From Haemophilus_A paraphrohaemolyticus_A (GTDB taxonomy: Bacteria; Pseudomonadota; Gammaproteobacteria; Enterobacterales; Pasteurellaceae): a DNA stretch of 64,000 nt. The DNA lies in contig NZ_QEQF01000002.1 in NCBI RefSeq assembly GCF_003253115.1, positions 62,001-126,000 of the forward strand. The letters run 5' to 3'. Positions 26,282 through 34,446 of this stretch are shown piece by piece. Both the position numbers and the translations under genes were made by a program. The notes beneath the pieces are model-generated. The model saw only the letters and a list, made by a program, of their open reading frames with translations. It had not been told where the DNA came from and made no database searches. How positions within the stretch are numbered: the stretch's first letter is position 1; every line of letters begins with the position of its first letter.

Positions 26282-27727
26282 ATGTCTGAAATTGCTTCTT
26301 TAAATCCACAAGCACTTTGGCAATGGTTCGATAAAATTTGTGCTATTCCCCACCCTTCTTATCACGAAGAGCAAATCGCCAACTTCATCGTGGATTGGGC
26401 AAAGTCTCAATCACTTTTCGTTGAACGTGATAATGCAGGCAATATTTTAATCCGCAAGCCTGCCACTCAAGGTATGGAAGACCGCCAAACTATTGCTCTG
26501 CAAGCTCACTTAGATATGGTGCCACAAGCTAACACAAGCACCGTACACGATTTCTTAAAAGACCCAATCCAACCTTACCAAGATGGCGAATGGGTGAAAG
26601 CCAAAGGCACAACCCTTGGTGCGGATAACGGCATCGGTTTGGCCTCTTGCCTTGCCGTGCTTTCCTCAACTGATTTAGCTCACCCAGAAATCGAAGTGCT
26701 TCTCACAATGAGCGAAGAAGTGGGAATGGAAGGGGCATTGGGCTTGCGTCCACACTGGTTAACATCCAACATTATGATTAACACTGACACTGAAGATAAC
26801 GGTGAAATTTATATCGGTTGTGCAGGTGGTGAAAACGTAGAAATCCACTTACCTGTTGAGTTTGAAAAAGTAGAAGGTCAAGCATTGCAAATCACGCTTA
26901 AAGGCTTGCGTGGTGGGCATTCTGGCTGCGATATTCACACCAACCGAGTGAATGCCATTAAGCTATTAACGCGTATTCTTTCAGATCTTTATCAAGCAGA
27001 AGTTTTCCAGCTTGTAAACATTACGGGCGGTTCAGTACGCAATGCGATTCCACGTGAAGCTCACGCTACCCTTTTGGTAAAAGATGTGGCAAAAATCACC
27101 GCTTGCATTGAGCAACTACAAGCACAATTCCAAGCAGAATATCACTTAGCAGAACCGAATTTAACACTGGTTGCGGAAGCTACAAATTCAGCCGAAAAAG
27201 CCTTTACTGCAAAAGCAACCCAAACCGCATTACAGTTCTTAACGATGTTGCCAAACGGCGTGATCCGCAATAGTGATGCGGTAAAAAACGTGGTGGAAAC
27301 CTCACTCAGCATCGGTGTATTGGCGTTAAAAGAAGAGCAACTCGTTGGCACTATTTTGTCTCGCTCATTAGTTGAACACGGCAAAGAAGAGGTGCGTAGT
27401 CGCTTAAATGCTTTAGCTCAATTAACAGGAGCAACGGTCGAATATTCAGGTAATTACCCTGGTTGGGAACCTGCACCAAACTCTGAAATTACGGCACTCA
27501 CGAAAAAAATCTATGATGAAGTATTGGGCTACGACGCTCAAATCAAAGTCATTCACGCGGGTTTAGAGTGTGGCTTAATCAAAGAGGTATATCCAAACAT
27601 GGATTTAGTCTCTATCGGGCCAACTATCCGCAATGCACACTCACCAGATGAAAAAGTACATATTCCAGCGGTACAAATTTATTGGGAATTGCTAACCAAA
27701 TTATTAGCGAATGCACCGCAAAAATAA
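26282..27727 (+). CDS. pepD: Aminoacyl-histidine dipeptidase (peptidase D)
   Basis: This 481-residue M20-family zinc dipeptidase hydrolyses Xaa-His and other dipeptides in the cytoplasm. Metal-site motifs are LQAHLDMVPQ, GTTLGADNGIG, TMSEEVGMEGA and NTDTEDNGEI. The lid domain has GLRGGHSGCDIH. A longer frame begins at 26,117, but GAGGTGT lies just before the ATG at 26,282 and the protein then begins as the family does (MSEIASLNPQALW). Confidence 0.96.
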   Translation: MSEIASLNPQALWQWFDKICAIPHPSYHEEQIANFIVDWAKSQSLFVERDNAGNILIRKPATQGMEDRQTIALQAHLDMVPQANTSTVHDFLKDPIQPYQDGEWVKAKGTTLGADNGIGLASCLAVLSSTDLAHPEIEVLLTMSEEVGMEGALGLRPHWLTSNIMINTDTEDNGEIYIGCAGGENVEIHLPVEFEKVEGQALQITLKGLRGGHSGCDIHTNRVNAIKLLTRILSDLYQAEVFQLVNITGGSVRNAIPREAHATLLVKDVAKITACIEQLQAQFQAEYHLAEPNLTLVAEATNSAEKAFTAKATQTALQFLTMLPNGVIRNSDAVKNVVETSLSIGVLALKEEQLVGTILSRSLVEHGKEEVRSRLNALAQLTGATVEYSGNYPGWEPAPNSEITALTKKIYDEVLGYDAQIKVIHAGLECGLIKEVYPNMDLVSIGPTIRNAHSPDEKVHIPAVQIYWELLTKLLANAPQK

Positions 27728-27835
27728 GGCAAAAAATCACCGCTTGTAAAGCTAGGTAATTTTTGTTGTCTTTTGGGGATTGTGCTATACAATCCCCATT
27801 TTCTTAAACTACATTTAATTAAATAGGAGACTTTT

Positions 27836-28420
27836 ATGAAAAAAATCTTATGGATTGTGTTAATTGCAGTGGTTGGTTTAGGCGGCTACTCTCTTACCAA
27901 ATACAATGACTTAATGCGTGCGGAAGAAGATATTAACTCTGTTTGGGGGAATGTAGAATCGGCTTACCAACGCCGTGCGGATCTCATTCCAAACTTAGTC
28001 AATGCAGTAAAAGGGCAAGCGAATTTTGAGAAAGAGACGCTAACCGCGGTAATGGATGCTCGCTCAAAAGCAACAGCGGTAACGATTAATCCAAACACCG
28101 CAACCGAAGAAGAAATGGCGAAATTCCAAGCGGCTCAACAAGATGTAAACTCATCGCTTTCGCGTTTATTAGTTACGGTTGAAAAATACCCAGAATTGAA
28201 AGCCCACGAAGGTTTCTTAAACTTACAAGCTCAGCTTGAAGGCACAGAAAACCGTATCAATACTGAACGCAATAACTTCAATGCAGCAGTAAAAGAGTAC
28301 AACAAACAAGTGCGTGAAATGCCAACCAAAATTGCAGCAATAATTATGGGCTTTAAAGCTAAACCACAATTTAAAGCCGAAGCGGGCGCAGAAAAAGCAC
28401 CTGTGGTGAATTTTAATTAG
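27836..28420 (+). CDS. lemA: LemA family protein
   Basis: This 194-residue protein has one N-terminal membrane anchor (WIVLIAVVGLGGYSL) and the LemA core NSVWGNVESAYQRRADLIPNLVNAVKG and RNNFNAAVKEYN. LemA proteins are four-helix bundles facing the periplasm. Their role is uncertain, but they often lie beside TPM-domain proteins, as here. GGAGAC precedes the ATG. Confidence 0.94.
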   Translation: MKKILWIVLIAVVGLGGYSLTKYNDLMRAEEDINSVWGNVESAYQRRADLIPNLVNAVKGQANFEKETLTAVMDARSKATAVTINPNTATEEEMAKFQAAQQDVNSSLSRLLVTVEKYPELKAHEGFLNLQAQLEGTENRINTERNNFNAAVKEYNKQVREMPTKIAAIIMGFKAKPQFKAEAGAEKAPVVNFN

Positions 28421-28433
28421 TTTCCAGATTAGC

Positions 28434-28459
28434 GTAGGGCGTGTACAACACGCCCCTAC
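28434..28459. repeat. Intergenic palindrome, core GGCGTGTACAACACGCC
   Basis: GTAGGGCGTGTACAACACGC and its mirrored arm lie between lemA and the first TPM gene. The core differs from the repeat at 63,022 by one base, which shows that the same core recurs at distant sites. Confidence 0.75.
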
Positions 28460-28495
28460 AAAAACGAATGATTGCTACAATACAAGGATTTTGCT

Positions 28496-28945
28496 ATGCC
28501 CTCAATTCCTTTCTTCTCCAAAAAACTTCCCATTAGCACCAAACAAATCGAACAAGCTATTGCCCGTTTAGAAACACAGACCTCCGCTGAATTACGTGTA
28601 GTGGTTGAGCGTAAAAACACGAGTAAATTCGATGCTATTGCTCGTGCCGAACAGCTTTTTGATGAGCTAAATATGCGAGAAACGCAAGATCGTAATGGTG
28701 TGCTGATCTACCTTGCTTTTAAACCACATCATTTAGCGGTGATTGGCGATCAAGGTATTGACGAAAAAGTGGGGAACGATTTTTGGCAAGCGGTTTATGA
28801 AGCAATGAAAAAACAACTTCAATTGGGCAATTACACCCAAGCAATTTGCGATGGCATTGCTCAAGTTGAAGAACAACTCGCCCGTTATTTCCCTTATCAA
28901 GCGAATGATGTGAATGAACTCCCAAATGAGGTGGTAATTAAATGA
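28496..28945 (+). CDS. TPM-domain protein (soluble)
   Basis: This 149-residue TPM (TLP18.3/Psb32/MOLO-1) domain protein has IEQAIARLETQTSAELRVVVERK and LIYLAFKPHHLAVIGDQGI. It lacks a signal peptide. I chose 28,496 over 28,472 because AAGGA lies seven bases before this ATG. The stop overlaps the next start by 4 bp (ATGA). With lemA and the next gene it forms the frequent LemA-TPM cluster of unknown envelope function. Confidence 0.85.
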   Translation: MPSIPFFSKKLPISTKQIEQAIARLETQTSAELRVVVERKNTSKFDAIARAEQLFDELNMRETQDRNGVLIYLAFKPHHLAVIGDQGIDEKVGNDFWQAVYEAMKKQLQLGNYTQAICDGIAQVEEQLARYFPYQANDVNELPNEVVIK

Positions 28946-29745
28946 TTAGCAAATTTTCTCAATATTTTTACCGCTTGTTTGGGCTATTTTTATTGTTTTT
29001 TAACTTAAACAGCTGGGCGGTTGATTATCCTAAAGCACCTGATCCGTTCTATTATGTGAACGATTACACTAACACACTCAGCCCGCAAGAATGGCGAACA
29101 CTGGAAAATGCGTTGATTGAAAACCGCAATAAAACCAGCTCTCAAATTATTGTAGCGATTATTCCCACCACGCAAGGCGAAGAGATTGCGCAATATGCGA
29201 CTAATTTATTCAACAAATGGGGCATTGGTCGAACCAAGCATAATGAGAATAATGGTGTATTATTACTCATTGCCAAAAATGACCGTAAACTCTTTATCGC
29301 AACAGGACGAGGTATTGAAGGGGCACTGCCTGATGCAACGGCTTCAACCATTATTCGCCATAACATCACGCCTTATTTCAAACAAGAGCGTTATGCGGAA
29401 GGTATTGCCAACGGCTTATCGGCAATTATGGCAGCTATCAACGGTGAATATGCTGCTTACGACAGCTATGGTGAAGAAGAACAACGGTTCGATGACATTA
29501 ACGGGCTACTCTTTTTCTTAGGAATGGGGTTGATCATCTTTGTGATTTTCTATCCTCGAGGTAACAGCCGTTATGTTAGCCCAAGCACTCTAGACCAATT
29601 AGGTCGAGAAATGATGCGAGCATCTCGCAGCAATAACGGATTTGGCGGCGGATTCAGTGGTAGCTTTGGTGGCGGAAGCCGTGGTAGCGGTGACAGCTTT
29701 GGTGGCGGATCTTCTGGCGGCGGCGGTGCTGGCGGAAGTTGGTAA
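28942..29745 (+). CDS. TPM-domain membrane protein of the YgcG type
   Basis: This 267-residue protein starts with a signal peptide (FLLFFNLNSWAVDYP), then a TPM domain (residues about 30-150; VNDYTNTLSPQEW, NGVLLLIAKNDRKLFIATGRGIEG). One membrane segment follows near residue 195 (LLFFLGMGLIIFVIF), and then a Gly/Ser-rich tail ending SSGGGGAGGSW. This is the standard YgcG layout. It is coupled to the upstream TPM gene by a 4-bp overlap. Confidence 0.9.
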   Translation: MISKFSQYFYRLFGLFLLFFNLNSWAVDYPKAPDPFYYVNDYTNTLSPQEWRTLENALIENRNKTSSQIIVAIIPTTQGEEIAQYATNLFNKWGIGRTKHNENNGVLLLIAKNDRKLFIATGRGIEGALPDATASTIIRHNITPYFKQERYAEGIANGLSAIMAAINGEYAAYDSYGEEEQRFDDINGLLFFLGMGLIIFVIFYPRGNSRYVSPSTLDQLGREMMRASRSNNGFGGGFSGSFGGGSRGSGDSFGGGSSGGGGAGGSW

Positions 29746-29807
29746 ATTCTCCCCTTCTCCCTCAAAGGGAGAAAGTAATAATACATTTTAACAACGAAGG
29801 AATTAAT

Positions 29808-30365
29808 ATGAAAAAATCCCTTTTCACACTTTTAACAAGTGCAATCTTATTAGGTAATACTGCTTTAGCACACAATCTCAAATTAGAACAATCTTTACCG
29901 CAAGTAAGCGTTTCAGATGAAGGTGAAATCGTATTGAAAGGCAAAGAAGTAGCATATCAACCGTGGAAATCGACCACTTTAAATGGCAAAGTTCGCATTG
30001 TGCATCACTTAGCAGGCAGAAGCGCAGCAAAAGAGAAAAACCAAGCAGTCATTGATGCAATTAAAGCGGCTCACTTTAACTCAACCCAATATCAAACCAC
30101 GACGATTATCAATGCTGATGATGCCATTGTTGGCACAGGCTTATTTGTTAAAAGCAGTGCAGAAAATGGCAAAAAAGAAAACCCACACAGCCAAGTAGTG
30201 TTAGATGATAAAAGCGCAGTGAAAAATGCGTGGGGATTAAAAAGCAAAGAGAGTATGATTATTGTGTTGGATAAATCAGGCAAAGTGAAGTTTGTAAAAG
30301 AAGGTAAACTTTCGAATGAGGAAATTCAAACTGTGATTGGTTTAGTCAAAAATTTAGTGCAATAA
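29808..30365 (+). CDS. ytfJ: YtfJ family periplasmic protein
   Basis: This 185-residue protein has a signal peptide (LLTSAILLGNTALAHN) and the YtfJ family body with WKSTTLNGKVRIVHHLAGRSAAKEKN and SMIIVLDKSGKVKFVKEGKLS. It has a thioredoxin-like fold but no CxxC. Function is unknown. AAGGA precedes the ATG at 29,808. Its terminator is the hairpin at 30,382. Confidence 0.9.
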   Translation: MKKSLFTLLTSAILLGNTALAHNLKLEQSLPQVSVSDEGEIVLKGKEVAYQPWKSTTLNGKVRIVHHLAGRSAAKEKNQAVIDAIKAAHFNSTQYQTTTIINADDAIVGTGLFVKSSAENGKKENPHSQVVLDDKSAVKNAWGLKSKESMIIVLDKSGKVKFVKEGKLSNEEIQTVIGLVKNLVQ

Positions 30366-30381
30366 TTTTGAATATATTATC

Positions 30382-30421
30382 AAATGCCAATTGAATTTAA
30401 TTTTTCAATTGGCATTTTTAT
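30382..30421 (+). terminator. Terminator after ytfJ
   Basis: AATGCCAATTGAA and TTCAATTGGCATT form a 13-bp stem followed by TTTATT. Confidence 0.88.
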
Positions 30422-30449
30422 TACTAGATTATATTTTTGATTTCATAAT

Positions 30450-31163
30450 CTACGCCGAACGCTTCGCCGTTGAAGCAAAGGTGATTTTATCTGGGCGATA
30501 GCTGATGCTGCCGTATTGGAATAGACGACCATCGGCAAGATAAGTTGTGCTGGTTACGCTGACTACCATCTCATATTCGGCTAAATCCATTTTCTCTTTT
30601 TCTTCATCGTTAGCATAACGGAAACTAATTTCCCGCTGAGAATAGCTAATTTTCAAGCCGAGTTCATTTTCTAAATAGCGGTAGATAGACTGTTCAGCGA
30701 TTTCACGGCTAATAAAAGGCACAATCCGTCGATCAAAATAAGAGATCTCATATTCCACGGCTTCGCCATCAATTTCACGGAGGCGACTTATACGGTAAAA
30801 GTCAATTTGATCATTTACGTTAAAGATCTGCATAAGCGTCTCTTCACCTTGAACAATATAGAGGCTCGAAAGTGTTGTTTTTACTTGATGCGCAGACTTA
30901 TTGTTAAGTTCGCTCATTGTTTTAAGTTCAGAGAGAGGTTGCAATTTTAATAAATCACGTTCTAAAACAATGGAATTTCTGCCTTGTTGTTTCTGAATAT
31001 AACCATCCATTTCAAGTAAAGACAGGGCTTTGCGAATAGTATCCTTAGAAAAACCATAGCTTTGCATCAGCTCGTATTCACTCGGTAATTCTTGATTAGG
31101 TGCTAGAAGCCCCTGGCTGATTTTAGTTTTGATTTCATTGTAAACTTGCTGATATTTACTCAT
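30450..31163 (-). CDS. GntR/UTRA family sugar-operon repressor (TreR-like)
   Basis: This 237-residue regulator has an N-terminal GntR winged helix (YNEIKTKISQGLLAPNQELP, GFSKDTIRKALSLLEMDGYI) and a C-terminal UTRA sugar-phosphate-binding domain (YRISRLREIDGEAVEYEISY, SYRPDKITF). It resembles TreR-type repressors. It is transcribed away from the phosphorylase-PTS operon, and three TACGTAAAA palindromes between them are the likely operators. I chose the ATG at 31,163, where the normal MSKYQQVY start occurs, over the upstream in-frame GTG/ATG codons. Confidence 0.87.
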   Translation of the reverse strand: MSKYQQVYNEIKTKISQGLLAPNQELPSEYELMQSYGFSKDTIRKALSLLEMDGYIQKQQGRNSIVLERDLLKLQPLSELKTMSELNNKSAHQVKTTLSSLYIVQGEETLMQIFNVNDQIDFYRISRLREIDGEAVEYEISYFDRRIVPFISREIAEQSIYRYLENELGLKISYSQREISFRYANDEEKEKMDLAEYEMVVSVTSTTYLADGRLFQYGSISYRPDKITFASTAKRSA

Positions 31164-31239
31164 TTTTATCCGTTCTTTTGTTCTTATTTTATCCATTATT
31201 TCTTTAGATGCCCTATAGCATACCATAAAACCGGATAAG

Positions 31240-31301
31240 TTATACGTAAAAATGTGATCAATATCACAAATTTACGTAAAAATCCCAACTTTTACGTAAA
31301 A
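31240..31301 (+). promoter_or_regulatory. Three TACGTAAAA palindromic operators
   Basis: Near-identical 12-mers lie at 31,240-31,251 (TTATACGTAAAA), 31,270-31,281 (ATTTACGTAAAA) and 31,290-31,301 (TTTTACGTAAAA, a perfect palindrome). Centres are 30 and 20 bases apart, about three and two helical turns, so bound dimers would sit on one face of the DNA. They are probably operators of the divergent GntR-family repressor. Confidence 0.75.
31253..31268 (+). promoter_or_regulatory. CRP-binding site
   Basis: TGTGATCAATATCACA is a perfect match to the TGTGA-N6-TCACA consensus. It lies between the first two repressor operators and about 50 bases upstream of the -35 box, so the operon should be activated by CRP when preferred sugars are lacking. 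Confidence 0.88.
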
Positions 31302-31305
31302 GTTA

Positions 31306-31333
31306 TTGCTTAAGACTTGGTTTGGAGTAAAAT
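31306..31333 (+). promoter_or_regulatory. Sigma-70 promoter of the phosphorylase-PTS operon
   Basis: TTGCTT and TAAAAT with a 16-base spacer, directly downstream of the last operator and 35 bases before the phosphorylase ATG. Confidence 0.6.
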
Positions 31334-31368
31334 GCATCAAAATTCTTAATTTTAAAAGGAACATCACA

Positions 31369-33636
31369 ATGACTCAATTTAGTACTTTCGTACAAACTGC
31401 CACTCATAAAACATTAGAACAACTTAGTGATCGTGAAATTTACGTTCAGTTATTAAATTATGTTAAAAGCCTCTCTGCCGACAAAACCAAAAACACCGCA
31501 AAACGCAAGGTTTACTACATTTCAGCAGAGTTTTTAATTGGTAAATTACTTTCTAATAACCTGATCAATCTTGGGATTTATCAAGAGATCAAAGCTGAAT
31601 TAGCTGAAGCGGGGAAATCATTAAGCCATATTGAAGATATTGAGCCCGAGCCGTCTTTAGGAAATGGTGGCTTAGGTCGTTTAGCCTCTTGCTTTATTGA
31701 TTCGATGTCCACTCTAGGCTTGAATGCGGAAGGTGTGGGCTTAAATTATCACTGCGGTTTATTTAAACAAGTATTTAACAAGAATGAACAGCACGCAGAG
31801 CCAAATAATTGGATTGAAGAGAATTCTTGGTTAATTCCAACAGAAATCAGCTATGAAGTGCCGTTCAAACACTTTACTTTAACCTCTAAATTAGATCGTA
31901 TAGATATTTTAGGCTATAAAAAAGAGACTAAAAACTATCTAAATTTATTCGATATTCAAGCCTTAAATTATAATCTTATTGAAACTGGCATTGAATTTGA
32001 TAAAACCAAAATTAAAGAAAACTTAACATTATTTCTTTACCCAGATGATTCTGATAAAAATGGTGAATTATTACGCATTTATCAGCAATACTTTATGGTA
32101 TCTAACGCGGCGCAATTATTAATTGATGAAGCGATTGAACGTGGCAGTAATTTACACGATTTAGCAGATTACGCTTATGTGCAAATTAATGATACTCACC
32201 CTTCCATGGTGATTCCTGAATTAATTCGTTTATTAACCAAAAAGCATCATTTGAAATTTGATGAGGCGGTGGAAATTGTCCGTAATATGGTGGGTTATAC
32301 CAACCACACTATTTTAGCGGAAGCCTTAGAAAAATGGCCGTTAGCTTATTTAAATGAAGTGGTGCCGCACCTTGTAGTAATTATTAAAAAATTAGATAAA
32401 TTAGTTCGCAAAACCTATAAAGACCCTGCGGTGCAAATTATTGATGAACACAAACGTGTGCATATGGCACATATGGATATTCACTTCTCTAATTCGGTGA
32501 ATGGCGTAGCAGCATTGCATACAGAAATTTTAAAAAATTCAGAATTAAAAGCGTTCTATGCGATTTATCCTAAAAAATTCAATAATAAAACCAATGGGAT
32601 TACGTTCCGTCGTTGGTTAGAATTTTCAAACCAAGAATTAGCTGCTTATATTAAAACATTAATTGGAGAAGGTTATTTGCACGATGCTACAGAGTTAGAA
32701 AAATTATTAGCGTTTAAAGATGATAAAGCCGTGCATCAAAAATTAGCGGGAATTAAATTTAATAATAAACTCGCATTGAAAAAATATCTGAAAGAAAATA
32801 AAGGCATTGAATTAGACGAACATTCAATTATTGATACACAAATTAAACGCTTCCACGAATATAAACGTCAGCAAATGAATGCACTTTATGTGATTCATAA
32901 ATATCTTGAAATTAAAGCGGGTAAATTACCAAAACGTAAAATCACAGTGATTTTTGGCGGTAAAGCAGCACCTGCTTATATTATTGCCCAAGATATTATT
33001 CACTTAATTCTTTGCTTATCAGAATTGATTAATAACGATCCTGAGGTAAATCAATATTTAAACGTATTCTTAGTGGAAAACTATAACGTGAGCGTGGCAG
33101 AAAAATTAATTCCTGCAACCGATATCTCAGAGCAAATTTCCCTTGCCTCAAAAGAAGCATCTGGTACGGGCAATATGAAATTTATGCTAAACGGTGCATT
33201 AACCCTTGGCACAATGGACGGTGCGAACGTGGAAATCGCGGAATTAGCAGGGGCGGAAAACATTTACACCTTCGGTAAAGATTCAGAAAGCATCATCAAG
33301 CTTTATGAAACTGCAGGCTATGTATCAAAAGATTACTACGAAGCGGACAAAAACATTCAACAAGCGGTTGATTTTATTCTGAATCCTGCAATTGTGAAAT
33401 TAGGCAACGAAATGCGCTTAACTCGTCTTTACAACGAATTGTTGAATAAAGACTGGTTTATGACCTTAATCGACTTCGATGCTTATGTGAAAGCGAAAGA
33501 GCAAATTCTAGCTGATTATGAAGACCAGGATAGATGGAACGAAAAAGTGGTACAAAACATTGCCAAAGCAGGTTTCTTCTCATCCGACCGAACCATTGCG
33601 CAATACAACGCCGACATCTGGCACTGTGAGGGCTAA
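31369..33636 (+). CDS. Glycogen/alpha-glucan phosphorylase
   Basis: This 755-residue GT35 enzyme releases glucose-1-phosphate from alpha-1,4-glucans or maltodextrins. Motifs are EPSLGNGGLGRLASCFIDS, QINDTHPSMVIPELIR and the PLP-lysine site EASGTGNMKFMLNGALT, with DGANVEI following. It is shorter than the E. coli GlgP and MalP enzymes (about 800 residues) and closer to the length of Gram-positive phosphorylases. AAGGA lies before the ATG at 31,369. The in-frame start at 31,306 lies in the promoter and is unlikely. Confidence 0.93.
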   Translation: MTQFSTFVQTATHKTLEQLSDREIYVQLLNYVKSLSADKTKNTAKRKVYYISAEFLIGKLLSNNLINLGIYQEIKAELAEAGKSLSHIEDIEPEPSLGNGGLGRLASCFIDSMSTLGLNAEGVGLNYHCGLFKQVFNKNEQHAEPNNWIEENSWLIPTEISYEVPFKHFTLTSKLDRIDILGYKKETKNYLNLFDIQALNYNLIETGIEFDKTKIKENLTLFLYPDDSDKNGELLRIYQQYFMVSNAAQLLIDEAIERGSNLHDLADYAYVQINDTHPSMVIPELIRLLTKKHHLKFDEAVEIVRNMVGYTNHTILAEALEKWPLAYLNEVVPHLVVIIKKLDKLVRKTYKDPAVQIIDEHKRVHMAHMDIHFSNSVNGVAALHTEILKNSELKAFYAIYPKKFNNKTNGITFRRWLEFSNQELAAYIKTLIGEGYLHDATELEKLLAFKDDKAVHQKLAGIKFNNKLALKKYLKENKGIELDEHSIIDTQIKRFHEYKRQQMNALYVIHKYLEIKAGKLPKRKITVIFGGKAAPAYIIAQDIIHLILCLSELINNDPEVNQYLNVFLVENYNVSVAEKLIPATDISEQISLASKEASGTGNMKFMLNGALTLGTMDGANVEIAELAGAENIYTFGKDSESIIKLYETAGYVSKDYYEADKNIQQAVDFILNPAIVKLGNEMRLTRLYNELLNKDWFMTLIDFDAYVKAKEQILADYEDQDRWNEKVVQNIAKAGFFSSDRTIAQYNADIWHCEG

Positions 33637-33645
33637 GGGGAAGGT

Positions 33646-34437
33646 ATGAAATTACTAACCCTCAACGTACACGCTTGGTTAGAAGATAACCAAGCGGAAA
33701 AAATCGACATTCTTGCCGACACCATTGCGGAAAAAGGCTACGATGTGATTGCATTGCAGGAGGTGAATCAATTGATGGAATCTCCTGCCATTTCACGGGA
33801 GTTAAAGGCGGATAACTATGGCGTGATTTTGCTCAATAAAATCAACCAAAGTGCGGTGCAAAAATATTCCCTTTTTTGGAGTAATTCACACATTGGTTAC
33901 GACAAATATGACGAAGGCATCGCCTTTTTAACCCGCTTACCTGTGTGCGAAGTTGATCCGTTTTATTGCAGCCAGCATCAACGCCTTGATTCCATCCTTT
34001 CCCGCAAAATTCTTGGCTTAACCTTGGAATATCAAGGCAAGCGGATTGATTGCTACTCTTGCCATATCAATTTGCCAAACTGCGAAGGCGAAAATCAGAT
34101 TGACAACATTCGCAACATTGTTGAGCGTAGTCAAAGCGGTAATCTTAAAATTTTGATGGGTGATTTCAACACCGATGCTATTGGTGATTTGCAATCTTAT
34201 CAACAAATTAAATCGCTTGGTTTACTTGATGCTTTTGAACTTGCTGAGCAAAAAGACAGTGGCGTGACGGTGGAAAAAGCAATTGACGGTTGGCAAGGGC
34301 ATAGTCAAGAGAAGCGATTAGATTACATTTTTTTAAATCAAGCCCAAAGGGTTTTGTCCAGTCAGGTGATTTTTAACGGTAAAAATAAACCGATTGTATC
34401 CGACCATTTTGGTGTAGAAGTTGAGCTTTTATTGTAG
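33646..34437 (+). CDS. Endonuclease/exonuclease/phosphatase (EEP) family protein
   Basis: This 263-residue protein has the EEP metal-dependent fold: LTLNVHAWLED, IALQEVNQLM (metal-binding Glu), LMGDFNTDAIG and the C-terminal SDHFGVEVEL. It lacks a signal peptide. It sits 9 bases after the phosphorylase and 9 before the PTS gene in one operon, so a phosphodiesterase or phosphatase acting on a sugar phosphate is more likely than a DNA-repair role. That is inference from context. Confidence 0.85.
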   Translation: MKLLTLNVHAWLEDNQAEKIDILADTIAEKGYDVIALQEVNQLMESPAISRELKADNYGVILLNKINQSAVQKYSLFWSNSHIGYDKYDEGIAFLTRLPVCEVDPFYCSQHQRLDSILSRKILGLTLEYQGKRIDCYSCHINLPNCEGENQIDNIRNIVERSQSGNLKILMGDFNTDAIGDLQSYQQIKSLGLLDAFELAEQKDSGVTVEKAIDGWQGHSQEKRLDYIFLNQAQRVLSSQVIFNGKNKPIVSDHFGVEVELLL

Positions 34438-34446
34438 GAGATATAA

